From positions 868,001 to 932,000 of the forward strand of contig NZ_CP090364.1 in the NCBI RefSeq assembly GCF_021432065.1: DNA of 64,000 nucleotides, in the 5' to 3' direction. The position numbers were made by a program, and so were the translations under genes. Below are positions 26,814 through 36,886 of this stretch, in pieces (within the stretch, counting starts at the first letter, position 1; the number at the start of each line of letters is the position of its first letter). The notes beneath the pieces are model-generated. The model did no database searches and was not told the origin of the DNA. It saw only the letters and a program-made list of their open reading frames with translations. Origin of the DNA: Photobacterium sp. TLY01 (GTDB lineage Bacteria > Pseudomonadota > Gammaproteobacteria > Enterobacterales > Vibrionaceae).

Positions 26814-28058
26814 TTAGAAAGAGCGGCTGTACTGTACACCGTACAGCAGTGCATCTGCACGGGTTGTCGCACTGATAGCGGTTGCTGTCGTTTGTTCCGT
26901 GGCTTTGATGTCTTCACCCATAAGATAGGTCAGGCCAAAGTCCAGTGTCGACTTGCTGTCCAGGTTATAGCTGAAGCCGCCGGAGAACCACTGGCGATCT
27001 GAATCCGGCACAGAAATCGAGGTTTTTTTGTCTTGAGCACTGGTGTCGTACATATAACCGGCACGCAGGGTCCAGTCAGCATTCACAGTGTAAGTACCAC
27101 CAATCGCATAGTGCCAGCCATCCTGCCACTGGTAATCATTCAGTGTCACGTCTTGGTTGGTCTTCAGCGCATCAAAGCTGCTCCACTCAATCCACTGAAC
27201 GCTATAGTGAACGGCGAACTGGCTGTTCAGTTGGTGGAAGCCGGAAAACTCAACCATGTCCGGCAAAGGCATCAGCAGCTTCTGACCCTGGAGGTTACCG
27301 CCGGCTGGCTGGGCATACATATCCCCTTCGGCTTTCAGCTCAGGGCTGTAATGATAGGACAAGCCGAAACGGTTGGCATCATTGAGTTCGTAAACTGTAC
27401 CCAGATTAAAACCCAGTGCAGTACCGTCAACATCCACATCCAGCAGTGGGCCGGCGACACCGGTTTGCTGCTGAACCAGTCCTTCTAAGGTCTGATTGGA
27501 ACGCTGCAGTTTACCCTGACCGTAAATGATGTCTAAACCGCCACCGACGCTCCACTGATTATTCAGTCGATAAGCTGCATTCAGCGTCAGGTTCAGACTT
27601 TTCACATCTGTCAGACCACCAAACTCGTTGGCAGCGAAGCTGTCGCTGAATTCGGTTTTGGTGCCGAAGTTTGAATAAATCCCTGCACCCAGTGCCAGTT
27701 TGTCATTCACCGGATGTACATAGTACAGGTTCGGCACATAAGAGCTGCCGCCAATCTGGTCATCGTCCAGCGATGAAGTTCCAAATGGCGTAGTATATTG
27801 GCTGTTTTTCACGGTAATGTCAGTGTCAATGACATTCAGGCCCAGTGACATTGCAGGTGCATTAAACAGGGTCATCGCCGCGGCGTTACGCGCCATCACG
27901 GAAGCATTGTCAGCAATGACGGCATCACCGGCAAACGCACGGCCCAGGCCGGTGGCAGATTGTGAGTTAAGCTGGAACCCGGCAGCCAGTGACTGCTGAG
28001 AGGCCAGCATGACGGCGGTTGCCATCAGAGTTTTTGTAAACAGACGCTTCTTGTACAT
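26814..28058 (-). CDS. fadL: Outer-membrane long-chain fatty acid transporter FadL
   Basis: Outer-membrane beta-barrel for uptake of long-chain fatty acids and other hydrophobic compounds. 414 residues. Signal peptide ending near QQSLAAGFQL, then the N-terminal hatch (SATGLGRAFAGDAVIADNASVMARN) and a barrel ending in aromatic Phe. The conserved Asn-Pro-Ala of the family is Asn-Ala-Ala here (ARNAAAM), an unusual change. A FadR-like operator lies upstream at 28140-28156. It converges with the chitinase gene across a shared terminator. Confidence 0.93.
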   Translation of the reverse strand: MYKKRLFTKTLMATAVMLASQQSLAAGFQLNSQSATGLGRAFAGDAVIADNASVMARNAAAMTLFNAPAMSLGLNVIDTDITVKNSQYTTPFGTSSLDDDQIGGSSYVPNLYYVHPVNDKLALGAGIYSNFGTKTEFSDSFAANEFGGLTDVKSLNLTLNAAYRLNNQWSVGGGLDIIYGQGKLQRSNQTLEGLVQQQTGVAGPLLDVDVDGTALGFNLGTVYELNDANRFGLSYHYSPELKAEGDMYAQPAGGNLQGQKLLMPLPDMVEFSGFHQLNSQFAVHYSVQWIEWSSFDALKTNQDVTLNDYQWQDGWHYAIGGTYTVNADWTLRAGYMYDTSAQDKKTSISVPDSDRQWFSGGFSYNLDSKSTLDFGLTYLMGEDIKATEQTTATAISATTRADALLYGVQYSRSF

Positions 28059-28139
28059 AGTTATTTTTATCCTGATCGTTTTTTGCTGGCACTTTCACTG
28101 GGCCAGTCGCGGGGGGATTGTAGGAGCAGGCAAAAAAAC

Positions 28140-28156
28140 AACAAATCAGACCAGTA
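28140..28156 (-). promoter_or_regulatory. FadR-like operator upstream of fadL
   Basis: Plus-strand AACAAATCAGACCAGTA; read on the minus strand it matches the FadR consensus AACTGGTCNGACNTGTT at nearly all fixed positions (TACTGGTCTGATTTGTT). It lies 82-98 bases upstream of the fadL start codon. FadR control of fadL is established in Enterobacteria and vibrios; binding here is inferred. Confidence 0.7.
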
Positions 28157-28251
28157 GGTAATTTGTTGTTTTTTATAGAGTGGCTAGTGTCTGTTTGACG
28201 AAAAGATCGGCATTTTTTGCGGTGGTCACTCTGGAGGAGACCACCGCAAGG

Positions 28252-28965
28252 TTAAATACGGGTCCAGCGCATAGCGTCTTTCAACTGTTCGGCAACAGGC
28301 ATGACATCTTCACCTTTGTTGCCCACCACGATCAGACTGGCGTTCTGAGAAGGCATGACAACGCCGCGCATTTTGCCGTCTTCGAAGCTTCTCATGGCGT
28401 TGGAGGATTGAGGCACGACAAAGACAGTGATCTTACCGTGCTTGCCGCCGATCACCATATGTAAGGCTTCGCCACCATCAAAACCGCAATGGTTGAGATA
28501 GTAAACATGCGCCGGCAAGCCACTGAGTTCCGGCCCGAAAGGCTTGAGTTTGGCGTTTACCTGAGTCAGTGAGACACCTTCATCGACCTGATCGACAAAC
28601 GGGGCTTCATTATAAATATGCGCCAGTGCTATCTGACCCATGTCTTTGTCAGGGCTCAGCGTAAACCCTGGCTGAAACAGACCGATCAACAAGCCGCACA
28701 GGAAAGCGACGGACGCCGCAATGGCTAAATGGCGACGCACTTTTTTCTCGGCCTGATAACCTTGTCCGGATTGGCGGAACAGGATTTTGTCAGCCAGATC
28801 ATCCGGGACATCGACTTTCATCGCTGCAGACAGTTTACTGTCTAATTGTTGTAACTCATCATGGAGTTTACGGTTCGCGACTGACGCATTTTTTGTAGCG
28901 ACCATTTCTGGACTCTGATCATTAGGATCTGCCAAAATTCGGCGACGAAATTCAAGATCGTCCAT
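28252..28965 (-). CDS. DUF3379-type membrane protein, putative anti-sigma factor
   Basis: 237 residues. The N-terminal cytoplasmic part (MDDLEFRRRILADPND onward) resembles the start of DUF3379 proteins. One membrane helix follows (about residues 82-102: LAIAASVAFLCGLLIGLF), then a periplasmic domain with one conserved-looking Cys (YYLNHCGFDGGEA). It overlaps the upstream ECF sigma gene by 14 bases. That layout is typical of a sigma/anti-sigma pair, so an anti-sigma role is inferred. No direct evidence for the signal sensed. Confidence 0.75.
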   Translation of the reverse strand: MDDLEFRRRILADPNDQSPEMVATKNASVANRKLHDELQQLDSKLSAAMKVDVPDDLADKILFRQSGQGYQAEKKVRRHLAIAASVAFLCGLLIGLFQPGFTLSPDKDMGQIALAHIYNEAPFVDQVDEGVSLTQVNAKLKPFGPELSGLPAHVYYLNHCGFDGGEALHMVIGGKHGKITVFVVPQSSNAMRSFEDGKMRGVVMPSQNASLIVVGNKGEDVMPVAEQLKDAMRWTRI

Positions 28966-29530
28966 TCTGCTGGCCCCTCCGTTCGGTTTGCTTCTCTAAA
29001 GCATCTTTTAACTGATTACGCGCCCTGAACAGTCGGGTCATGACTGTATTTCTGTTCAGCCCAAGGATAGTCGCAATTTCATCGCCGTTGAATCCAGCCA
29101 TGACCTGTAAAACCAAGGGCTCACGGTATTCGGATGGTAGTTGTTTGATCATGTATTGTAACTGGCTCAGCTCAGATTCCTTTAAACCGCCTGCGTCTGA
29201 GTCCTGATCATCCGCAATCGGGTGTTCTTCTATATCAACCAGATCGAGTTGCTTACGCTCAAAGCGGCGGGCATTTTCACGACGCAGAATGGTGATCAGC
29301 CAGGCTTTGGCCGCGCTGTCATCCTTCAGACTGTCTAAAGAGCGCCACGCGCGCAGGCAGGTTTCCTGCACTAAATCTTCGGCAATATGTTGATCATGGC
29401 ACAGCCAGTAGGCGTACCTGTAGAGGTCTTTGTGCCAGGCCCTGACCAGGGCTTCATAACGTGTCTGCTTATTCATATCCACAGAGACCGAGGTATCTGT
29501 GTTTTTCTTGCGAAAAAATTGCTTCATCAT
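28952..29530 (-). CDS. ECF-type RNA polymerase sigma factor
   Basis: 192 residues. Region 2 has YRYAYWLCHDQHIAEDLVQETCLRAWRSLDSL. Region 4 has LPSEYREPLVLQVMAGFNGDEIATILGLNRNTVMTRLFRARNQLKDAL. Overlaps the downstream DUF3379 gene by 14 bases. In vibrios this pair sits next to fadL and fadIJ, so a link to membrane or lipid status is possible but is inference. It is oriented away from fadI. Confidence 0.9.
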   Translation of the reverse strand: MMKQFFRKKNTDTSVSVDMNKQTRYEALVRAWHKDLYRYAYWLCHDQHIAEDLVQETCLRAWRSLDSLKDDSAAKAWLITILRRENARRFERKQLDLVDIEEHPIADDQDSDAGGLKESELSQLQYMIKQLPSEYREPLVLQVMAGFNGDEIATILGLNRNTVMTRLFRARNQLKDALEKQTERRGQQNGRS

Positions 29531-29839
29531 GATGTAGCCCGTCCGTATCCATTGAGCCGTTGTCAGTAATACGGGAGATAACAGGAATTGGATTCATAAA
29601 ATAGACTGTTGTGTTCTTGATTTCCCTCAATATCTGTCAGCCTGCTTTCGTTATAGTCACTGTGTTATCTGGGTTGACCCCTGATAATGTCCTTTACGGA
29701 CTGAGTATACCCTTCAACGACTTGCGTGCAGGACGTATCAGTGCTTCGATTGATAACTCAATAAGGAATACTGATCGTTATTGTCCGCTATTTTATCAAA
29801 TCTTGCACAATTGACTGACATCTTGAGTGTGTCAACCAT

Positions 29840-29863
29840 ACCACAGCGGTGTGGTTTTTTTTT
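29840..29863 (+). terminator. Orphan intrinsic terminator upstream of fadI
   Basis: Stem ACCACA (29840-29845) / TGTGGT (29850-29855) with GCGG loop and nine T residues. The nearest plus-strand gene upstream is the chitinase, 3 kb away and already terminated. It may therefore end an unannotated small RNA transcribed from about 29600-29860. Confidence 0.7.
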
Positions 29864-29956
29864 GCGTCATATTTCATTCCTTACATTTTTCATTGTTTTG
29901 GGCTGCTCCAACTTCTTAAACATTAATTTGAATTAAATAACAATGCCGTTACAATC

Positions 29957-29974
29957 AGTGTGGTCTGACCTCTA
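29957..29974 (+). promoter_or_regulatory. FadR-like operator upstream of fadI
   Basis: AGTGTGGTCTGACCTCTA contains the core GGTC-N-GAC-N-T-N-T of the FadR consensus, 22-39 bases before the fadI ATG, where bound repressor would block transcription or initiation. FadR repression of fadIJ is established in related bacteria; here it is inferred from the motif. Confidence 0.65.
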
Positions 29975-29995
29975 CCATAATGATAAGGAGCCGCG

Positions 29996-31306
29996 ATGAC
30001 ACGTCGCCAGAATCTCACGACCCAACAGGGTGAACGCATCGCTGTTGTCACCGGATTACGAACCCCTTTTGCCCGCCAGGCCACAGCCTTTAACGGTGTG
30101 CCCGCACTGGATTTAGGCAAAATGGTGGTCAATGAAATGCTGCAAAAGATTGATTTTGATCCCGCTTTGATTGAACAGGTGGTGTTTGGTCAGGTCGTGC
30201 AGATGCCTGAAGCGCCGAATATTGCCCGTGAAATTGTGCTGGGCACGGGGATGAATATCCACACGGATGCTTACAGTGTGACCCGGGCGTGTGCAACGAG
30301 TTTCCAGGCAGCGGCCAATGTGGCTGAAAGTATCATCTCTGGCACAATTGATATCGGGATCGCCGGTGGTGCCGATTCCTCATCAGTTTTACCTATAGGC
30401 GTGTCGAAAAAGCTGGCAGCCACATTACTGGCGCTCAGCAAAGCGAAAACCATGAGCAAAAAAATGGGCCTGCTCAGTAAGCTCAGCCTGAAAGATTTAA
30501 TGCCGGTTCCGCCTGCGGTTGCCGAATACTCAACAGGCCTGAGTATGGGCCAGACGGCGGAGCAAATGGCAAAAACACACGGAATCAGCCGTGAAGAGCA
30601 GGATGCGCTGGCTCACCGTTCTCACAGCCTGGCAGCCCAAGCATGGCGGGATGGGTTGATTCAGGGGGAGGTGATCACCGCTTTCCCTGAACCCTATCGT
30701 CAGTGGATCGATAAAGACAACAATATTCGCGAAGATTCCTCGGTAGAAGGCTACGCTAAACTGCGTCCGGCTTTTGACCGTAAATTCGGCACAGTCACGG
30801 CGGCGAACAGCACGCCGCTGACCGACGGCGGCGCAGCGGTATTGCTGATGCGCGAAGGGCGGGCAAAAGAGCTGGGCCTGAAACCGCTGGGCTATATTCG
30901 TTCTTATGCCTTTTCTGCGATAGGGGTTGAGCAGGACATGCTGATGGGCCCATCGTATGCGACACCGCTGGCACTGGACCGTGCCGGCCTGACACTCTCC
31001 GATCTGACGCTGATTGAAATGCACGAGGCATTTGCCGCGCAGACCCTGGCGAATGTGAAAATGTTTGCTTCCAAGAAGTTTGCGCAGGAAAAACTCGGCC
31101 GCAGTGATGCAATTGGCGAGATCGACATGGATAAATTCAATGTCCTGGGTGGCTCGCTTGCTTATGGTCACCCCTTTGCCGCAACCGGCGCACGGATGAT
31201 CACACAAACGTTGCGCGAGCTTCAGCGGCGCGGTGGCGGTCTGGCACTCAATACTGCCTGCGCCGCCGGCGGTTTGGGTGCTGCCATGATCCTGGAGACT
31301 GAATAA
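29996..31306 (+). CDS. fadI: 3-ketoacyl-CoA thiolase FadI
   Basis: Beta subunit of the FadIJ beta-oxidation complex, used especially without oxygen. 436 residues, matching FadI rather than the shorter FadA. The active-site Cys is C99 ([11 protein letters not shown]). C-terminal motifs are [17 protein letters not shown] and [13 protein letters not shown], with the catalytic His and Cys. AAGGAG ribosome site before the ATG. Overlaps fadJ by one base (TAATG). Confidence 0.96.
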   Translation: MTRRQNLTTQQGERIAVVTGLRTPFARQATAFNGVPALDLGKMVVNEMLQKIDFDPALIEQVVFGQVVQMPEAPNIAREIVLGTGMNIHTDAYSVTRACATSFQAAANVAESIISGTIDIGIAGGADSSSVLPIGVSKKLAATLLALSKAKTMSKKMGLLSKLSLKDLMPVPPAVAEYSTGLSMGQTAEQMAKTHGISREEQDALAHRSHSLAAQAWRDGLIQGEVITAFPEPYRQWIDKDNNIREDSSVEGYAKLRPAFDRKFGTVTAANSTPLTDGGAAVLLMREGRAKELGLKPLGYIRSYAFSAIGVEQDMLMGPSYATPLALDRAGLTLSDLTLIEMHEAFAAQTLANVKMFASKKFAQEKLGRSDAIGEIDMDKFNVLGGSLAYGHPFAATGARMITQTLRELQRRGGGLALNTACAAGGLGAAMILETE

Positions 31307-33471
31307 TGACGGATGTAACCATGACTGAACAGAATAATACTGAACATACTGTTGAGCAGGCGCAATCAGCCTTCAGCCTGAGCTACGGCGAGAATGGTCT
31401 TGCCTGGCTGAAAATTGATGTGCCGGGGGAGAAAATGAATACTCTCCAGGCCGCCTTTGCCGCTCAGGTCGGCAGCGTGCTGGACGAGCTGGAAGCGAAA
31501 AAAGCAGACATCAAAGGCTTGGTGGTGTATTCCGGCAAGCCGGATAACTTTGTGGCCGGGGCGGATATTCGCATGCTGGCAGCCTGTACCACGGCCAAAG
31601 AAGCCGAGCAGCTGGCGACGCAGGGGCAGCAGATGTTCCAGCGCATTGAAGCGCTGCCGTTTCATGTGGTCGCCGCCATTCACGGTCCGTGCCTGGGCGG
31701 CGGTCTCGAACTGGCGCTGGCGTGTCATAGCCGGGTATGTAGCGATGCCGACGCCACCAAACTGGGCCTGCCCGAAGTTCAGCTTGGTTTACTGCCAGGC
31801 TCAGGCGGTACACAGCGCCTGCCGCGCCTGATTGGTGTCGCCAATTCACTCGATATGATCCTGACCGGTAAACAGCTGCGCGCCAAAAAAGCGAAGAAAC
31901 TGGGCGTGGTGGATGAGTGTGTGCCGGAAAGTATTTTGCTCAAAGTGGCAGAAACACTGGCCCTGAAAGGCAAGCCGGTACGTAAGCACAGTTTCCAGGA
32001 CTGGGCGATGGGCGGTAATCCTGTCGGTCGCGGTCTGGTGTTTGATCAGGCCCGTAAGAAAACACGGGAAAAAACCCGTGGCAATTATCCGGCGGCGGAA
32101 GCCATTTTAGATGTCATCAAATATGGCTTACAGCACGGTATGGTCAAAGGGCTCAAAGAAGAGGCACGTCGGTTCGGCGAGCTGGTGATGACTGCCGAGT
32201 CGGCCTCACTGCGCAGTATCTTTTTTGCCACCACTGCCATGAAGAAAGAAACCGGTGCTGGTGAGGATGTCAAACCGGCCGAGGTGAAGCGTGTCGCTGT
32301 GCTGGGTGGTGGACTCATGGGGGGCGGCATCAGTCATGTGACCGCATCAAAAGCCGGCTTGCCGGTCAAAGTGAAAGACATCGCCAACGATGGCATTCTG
32401 AATGCACTGGCGTATAACTACAAGCTGCTGGATAAAAAGCGGAAGCGCAAAATTATCAGTAAAGCTGAGTTGCAAAAACAAATGCTGATGATCAACGGCG
32501 GTGTGGATTATCAGGGCTTTGATAAAGCCGATGTGGTGATTGAGGCGGTCTTTGAAGATCTCAGCCTGAAGCATCAGATGGTGAAAGAAGTAGAAACTCA
32601 CGCCAGACCCGACACCATTTTTGCCACCAATACGTCCTCGCTGCCGATCAATCAGATCGCTTCGGCTGCTGAGCGTCCTGAGCTGGTGGTCGGCTTGCAT
32701 TACTTCAGCCCGGTCGAAAAAATGCCGCTGGTAGAAGTGATCCCCCATGCCGGGACCTCGGCGCAAACGGTCGCGACCGTGGTGAAGCTGGCGAAAAAGC
32801 AGGGCAAAACCCCGATTGTGGTTGCCGATAAAGCCGGCTTTTATGTCAACCGTATTCTGGCGCCGTATATGAATGAAGCCGCGCTGGCTCTGCTGGGCGG
32901 AGAGCCGGTAGAACATATTGATAACGCGCTGCTGGACTTTGGTTTCCCGGTCGGACCGATCACTTTGCTGGATGAAGTGGGCGTGGACATCGGCGCCAAA
33001 ATCAGTCCGATTCTGGAAAAAGAGCTGGGCGATCGATTCAAGAGCCCGGATGTTTTCGACATCTTACTGAAAGATGGCCGCAAAGGCCGTAAGTCTGGCA
33101 AAGGTTTCTATCTGTACAACGGTAAGAAAAAAGGGGTTGATAAAAGCGTTTATAAACTGCTGCAGCTCAATCCTGCGCGCAAAGCATCAGGCCACGACAT
33201 TGCAATCCGCTGTACACTCATGATGTTGAATGAAGCGGCCCGTTGTCTGGATGAAGGTGTGGTTCACAGCGCCCGTGACGGCGATATTGGCGCCATCTTC
33301 GGCATCGGCTTCCCGCCGTTCCTGGGCGGTCCGTTCCGTTATATGGATCAGCTCGGAGCCAAGCGTGTCGTTGAGTTACTCAATGAGCATGTGAACAAAT
33401 ACGGTGATCGCTTCCGCCCTTGCGAGCGTCTGTTGCAGATGGCGCAGGATGAGCAGCGTTTCTACGACTGA
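31306..33471 (+). CDS. fadJ: Multifunctional fatty acid oxidation protein FadJ
   Basis: Alpha subunit: enoyl-CoA hydratase in the N-terminal part and 3-hydroxyacyl-CoA dehydrogenase in the C-terminal part. 721 residues. Hydratase motifs: [10 protein letters not shown] (oxyanion region) and [19 protein letters not shown] with the catalytic Glu. The dehydrogenase NAD-binding loop GGGLMGGG lies at about residue 333, followed by THARPD...NTSSLPI and [13 protein letters not shown]. The ATG overlaps the fadI stop; a second ATG 15 bases later is in frame. Confidence 0.96.
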   Translation: MTDVTMTEQNNTEHTVEQAQSAFSLSYGENGLAWLKIDVPGEKMNTLQAAFAAQVGSVLDELEAKKADIKGLVVYSGKPDNFVAGADIRMLAACTTAKEAEQLATQGQQMFQRIEALPFHVVAAIHGPCLGGGLELALACHSRVCSDADATKLGLPEVQLGLLPGSGGTQRLPRLIGVANSLDMILTGKQLRAKKAKKLGVVDECVPESILLKVAETLALKGKPVRKHSFQDWAMGGNPVGRGLVFDQARKKTREKTRGNYPAAEAILDVIKYGLQHGMVKGLKEEARRFGELVMTAESASLRSIFFATTAMKKETGAGEDVKPAEVKRVAVLGGGLMGGGISHVTASKAGLPVKVKDIANDGILNALAYNYKLLDKKRKRKIISKAELQKQMLMINGGVDYQGFDKADVVIEAVFEDLSLKHQMVKEVETHARPDTIFATNTSSLPINQIASAAERPELVVGLHYFSPVEKMPLVEVIPHAGTSAQTVATVVKLAKKQGKTPIVVADKAGFYVNRILAPYMNEAALALLGGEPVEHIDNALLDFGFPVGPITLLDEVGVDIGAKISPILEKELGDRFKSPDVFDILLKDGRKGRKSGKGFYLYNGKKKGVDKSVYKLLQLNPARKASGHDIAIRCTLMMLNEAARCLDEGVVHSARDGDIGAIFGIGFPPFLGGPFRYMDQLGAKRVVELLNEHVNKYGDRFRPCERLLQMAQDEQRFYD

Positions 33472-33496
33472 TACCCAGCCAAAGAATGCATCAATC

Positions 33497-33519
33497 AAAG
33501 GCCTGCTTAGCAGGCCTTT
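33497..33519 (+). terminator. Terminator after fadIJ
   Basis: 10-bp perfect stem AAAGGCCTGC / GCAGGCCTTT with TTA loop, 25 bases after the fadJ stop; followed by CTCG, so the T tract is only the TTT of the stem. Confidence 0.8.
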
Positions 33520-33578
33520 CTCGTTAGAGGGAGTTGGAGATGGAACAGAATTTTGTGAGCAGATGCAAGGTTAAGTCG

Positions 33579-33884
33579 TTAAGTGATTTTGTGCTGTTTT
33601 AACCCTTGCTGCACGTTGATGCCCAGGCGAAAGCGGCGGTAGAGGCTTTTCGGGCGAACTAAGTGCAGCAGCAGGATGACCGAGCCAGCCACCATCAGTG
33701 GATTAAAGCCAATCCACAACATAAACGTCAGTGAGCATACGGCGATCACTGTGAGCAGACACAGCATGCTGTCTGGCTGGCGGGGATGAATCGCCTTCAT
33801 ACAGGAGCGGCAGAACAGCTGGCTGTGTAAGCTCTGGTTTTTCGCCGTAATAGACTGACGGCAGATCGAACAGGCGTGTGACAT
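33579..33884 (-). CDS. Small membrane protein with zinc-ribbon-like Cys pairs
   Basis: 101 residues. Two C-x-x-C pairs near the N-terminus (CSIC at about 5-8 and CRSC at about 25-28) look like a zinc ribbon, and two membrane helices follow (LLTVIAVCSLTFMLWIGF and PLMVAGSVILLLHLV). A basic C-terminal tail ends the protein. I do not recognise a named family. It lies between fadJ and the M16 protease on the minus strand and is 236 bases downstream of that protease's stop in the same direction. Confidence 0.65.
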   Translation of the reverse strand: MSHACSICRQSITAKNQSLHSQLFCRSCMKAIHPRQPDSMLCLLTVIAVCSLTFMLWIGFNPLMVAGSVILLLHLVRPKSLYRRFRLGINVQQGLKQHKIT

Positions 33885-34120
33885 AACAGGTTCCTGAACA
33901 TAGTTCTGAGAAATGATGCTTATTCGACCTCACGGCTTCTTGCATCACTTTCCGATGCAGACGGCCAGCCTGAGGCTGTACTTTTTGATTTGTTAATCTA
34001 GTTAATCGACTGACAGAAAAAGGAAAATTAGGCGTGATGTCAAAAGTGGAATCGTGATTCCACTTTTGACGGTTTGACTATGCACACAGTCACCCCTGAG
34101 CAGGAAACTCAGGGGAGGGG

Positions 34121-36886
34121 TTATTGGGCGTGACGCTGAAAATGGCTTACGGAGGCAATCGGCTCACCGACTTCCAGCGGAGTCAGATTCAGGTGGGCAC
34201 CGCCTTGATAATACATCACCAGCCGGTTTGCGGTTCTGGGTTTAATGTCTTCGACCAGAAAGCGGACGAGCTCAGCACGGGACAACGCGGCCATTTCACG
34301 GGCAATTTTCTGTCTTTGGTCGAAATGATCATCTTTGTGACCGATACTGACCCAATAGCGCTGAGCTCGTGCGCGCAAATTGGTGTCCGGCTCGGATAGC
34401 TGAGCAATCAGCCCTTGTTTGCTGGCTTGCCACTGGCTCTCATTGAGCTCTAGCAGCACCAGTGCAAACGCATTGGTGAATTCATCAATGGCTTCGAGCA
34501 GTTGCAGAGGGCCGGCCACCGGCGACTGAATATACAGCAGCAGGCCCGGATAGCGGTTCAGTGGCAGATTCGCAGTACCAACCATATAGCCCAGCTGTTG
34601 TTCGGTTCGCAGCTCGTGGAAGAAAGTCGTCGACATCAGATGATTGGCCAGGGTGTAGGTGGCAATTTCTTTGGGCGACTGTTCCCGCGACTGGTAGTAA
34701 ATCAGGATGGCGGAATCGGCATGGCCGCAATCGACCTCATAGCGCAGTGTGCCGCATTCCCCCAGATGGACCAGTGGCCGCTGTGCTTCACCATAGAGCT
34801 GATCGGTGACCCGAAACGCGTCTTTCAGCACCTCGGCCAGTGCCAGCGCATCGTCTTTGCGCCAGTCGCCATAGACGAAAGTATCGATGTGCAGTTCGGC
34901 AAACATGGCTTCAACAAAACCGGGCAATTCCTCCACTGCAACGGTTTCCAACTCTTTGATCATGGCCGGGTAGGGCGGGTTATTCGGTTGCAGCAGACCT
35001 GTCAGCTGATTAAACAACTGAGAAATCGGCTTATCTTCTGCAGCATTGCGCCAGTTACGCAGCATCTGTGCTTTGATGCTGTTAAACCGGTCGATATTGA
35101 ACGTGCGGCCGGAGAATTTTTCCAGCAGCAGTTTGAGCAGCAATGGCTGCTTCTCGCTGAAACCGGATAACTGGAGTGTTACCCCGCCCTGATGGGCGTA
35201 CAGGTTATAGGCCATCCCCGCCACTTCTGCCGGGTAGGCCACTTCGTTGCAGGATTCCATCAGCATTTCGACACACAGGCGCGTCTTGACGATATTGCGC
35301 ACAGAGCTCACCGCGTGCGGGCTGTCGATAGCGACATAAACCAGGCCTTTGGGTACTCTGAACTCATGTTCTTGCATAAACCACAGCCTGAACCCTGGCA
35401 GATCCTGAATTAACTGAGGTATCGCTTCTTGTTCATCGGTCAGCGGGTGAGGATCCAGACGCTGGCACAGGTATGGATTCTGCTCAGGCAGCAAGAGTGC
35501 CGGGTTGTCGCCTGGCTCAGCCCAGGCACTGAGCTGTGCTTCAGTAAAGGGCGTGACCGAATAAGGGGTGTGATACCAGTCGGCCACCCGATCGTGCTTT
35601 TGACCCTTAGCAACCAGCGTCAGGCGCAGGTTATCCGGACGAAAATAGCTGAGCACCTCTTTGAGCAGTGCTTCATCGTACTGGCTCATCATGTAATCGC
35701 CGTAGACGATATCTTCCGGCGCATAGTGCAGCAGGTTCATCACCAGATAGCTGACGGTATCAAGCGGCCTGCTTTTTTCCTGATAGCGGAATGCCTGCTC
35801 CAGCACGGCTTTTTTTTCCAGGTAGCGCCACTCGGCCAGCCCTTGTTGGGTAATGAGCCGGATGTACTGGAAAATGGTGGTGACGATATGATCAACACGT
35901 TTCAGGCCATTGGGGGTCAGGTTCAGACCGATAGTAAATTCCCGGAAATTACTGCCGCTGATCCCGCCGCCCGCCGCCAGGGTATTGATCAAACCTTCGC
36001 TTTTGAGGACTGACATCAGGCTGCCTGTACCTTCATTGCCCAGTAAATGCGCCAGATACGATAATGGCTTGCTGCGATAATGGGCATCCATGGGGGGCAG
36101 GGAAAAAGACAGCGTGAGTTTGCGCACTTCTTTAATCGGTTCAATCGCAATAAAACAGGCGTTTTCTCTGTCTGTTACCAGAGGAACATCGATCGCAGGT
36201 TTGTCTTTGCCCGAGTTGGGGATCGCCCCAAAGAACTGCTCGGCATAGGTCGTCAGTTCTTCCAGCGACTGCGGCCCCTGCAGCACCAGGCCCATCTGAT
36301 TGGCAGAATAATGCTGCTGGTAGAAAGCAATCAGTTCATCGCGAACCGGGTTATCCGGCCTGTCTTCCAGGGTGGTGATATCGCCCACGGAAAACTTAGC
36401 AAACGGGTGCTCAGGGTTAATGGTTTCTTTGTGAACCTGGTAAAGACGGCGCACATCGTCTTTGAGCTTGAGTTTGTATTCAGAATCGACCGCCTGGCGT
36501 TCCTTGTCGACTGCATCAGCATTGAACAAGGGAGCAATAAAAAATTGGCCGAAACGTTCCAGACCGGCAGCAAATGCTGGTGGGGCGATGTCAAAAAAAT
36601 AGGTAGTGTTTTCTGTGCCGGTCCAGGCATTGTTACTGCCGCCGTACTGGTTTACGAAGGACTGGAATTCACCCGGATTCGGGAATTTTTCCGTCCCCAG
36701 AAAGAGCATGTGCTCAAGAAAGTGTGCCATTCCCTGACGATCCAGAGGATCATCAAAGTGGCCGATGCCGACAGAGAGCGCTGCTGCAGCCCGGGGTGCC
36801 GTGTGATCATGAACCAGCAAGACCCTGAGTTGATTGCCCAGTGTCAGATAGCGGTACTCTTTGGGATCGTTCGGACTTTTGAACAC
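34121..36886 (-). CDS. Insulinase-family (M16) zinc metallopeptidase
   Basis: 921 residues, about the size of protease III (PtrA, 962) and of vibrio insulinase homologues. Inverted zinc motif HFLEH at residues 55-59 with the distal Glu in AVDSEYKLKLKDD (about residue 136). Three further M16 domains follow, with the non-catalytic C-terminal half containing FFHELRTEQQLGYMV. No obvious signal peptide, unlike periplasmic PtrA, so it may be cytoplasmic. Divergent from sixA. Confidence 0.9.
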   Translation of the reverse strand: MFKSPNDPKEYRYLTLGNQLRVLLVHDHTAPRAAAALSVGIGHFDDPLDRQGMAHFLEHMLFLGTEKFPNPGEFQSFVNQYGGSNNAWTGTENTTYFFDIAPPAFAAGLERFGQFFIAPLFNADAVDKERQAVDSEYKLKLKDDVRRLYQVHKETINPEHPFAKFSVGDITTLEDRPDNPVRDELIAFYQQHYSANQMGLVLQGPQSLEELTTYAEQFFGAIPNSGKDKPAIDVPLVTDRENACFIAIEPIKEVRKLTLSFSLPPMDAHYRSKPLSYLAHLLGNEGTGSLMSVLKSEGLINTLAAGGGISGSNFREFTIGLNLTPNGLKRVDHIVTTIFQYIRLITQQGLAEWRYLEKKAVLEQAFRYQEKSRPLDTVSYLVMNLLHYAPEDIVYGDYMMSQYDEALLKEVLSYFRPDNLRLTLVAKGQKHDRVADWYHTPYSVTPFTEAQLSAWAEPGDNPALLLPEQNPYLCQRLDPHPLTDEQEAIPQLIQDLPGFRLWFMQEHEFRVPKGLVYVAIDSPHAVSSVRNIVKTRLCVEMLMESCNEVAYPAEVAGMAYNLYAHQGGVTLQLSGFSEKQPLLLKLLLEKFSGRTFNIDRFNSIKAQMLRNWRNAAEDKPISQLFNQLTGLLQPNNPPYPAMIKELETVAVEELPGFVEAMFAELHIDTFVYGDWRKDDALALAEVLKDAFRVTDQLYGEAQRPLVHLGECGTLRYEVDCGHADSAILIYYQSREQSPKEIATYTLANHLMSTTFFHELRTEQQLGYMVGTANLPLNRYPGLLLYIQSPVAGPLQLLEAIDEFTNAFALVLLELNESQWQASKQGLIAQLSEPDTNLRARAQRYWVSIGHKDDHFDQRQKIAREMAALSRAELVRFLVEDIKPRTANRLVMYYQGGAHLNLTPLEVGEPIASVSHFQRHAQ

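Larger units (their letters stand above)
29531..29995. other. 465-base intergenic region between the sigma gene and fadI
   Basis: Divergent promoter region with no convincing gene. It contains a strong plus-strand intrinsic terminator at 29840-29863 that does not belong to any annotated plus-strand gene, and a FadR-like site at 29957-29974 just before fadI. A short open frame (29611-29814) lacks a ribosome site and any recognisable motif, so I do not call it. Confidence 0.6.

Noticed and set aside
29611..29814. 67-codon frame upstream of fadI
   Set aside because: No ribosome site, hydrophobic but unlike any known small protein; an untranslated RNA is more plausible.
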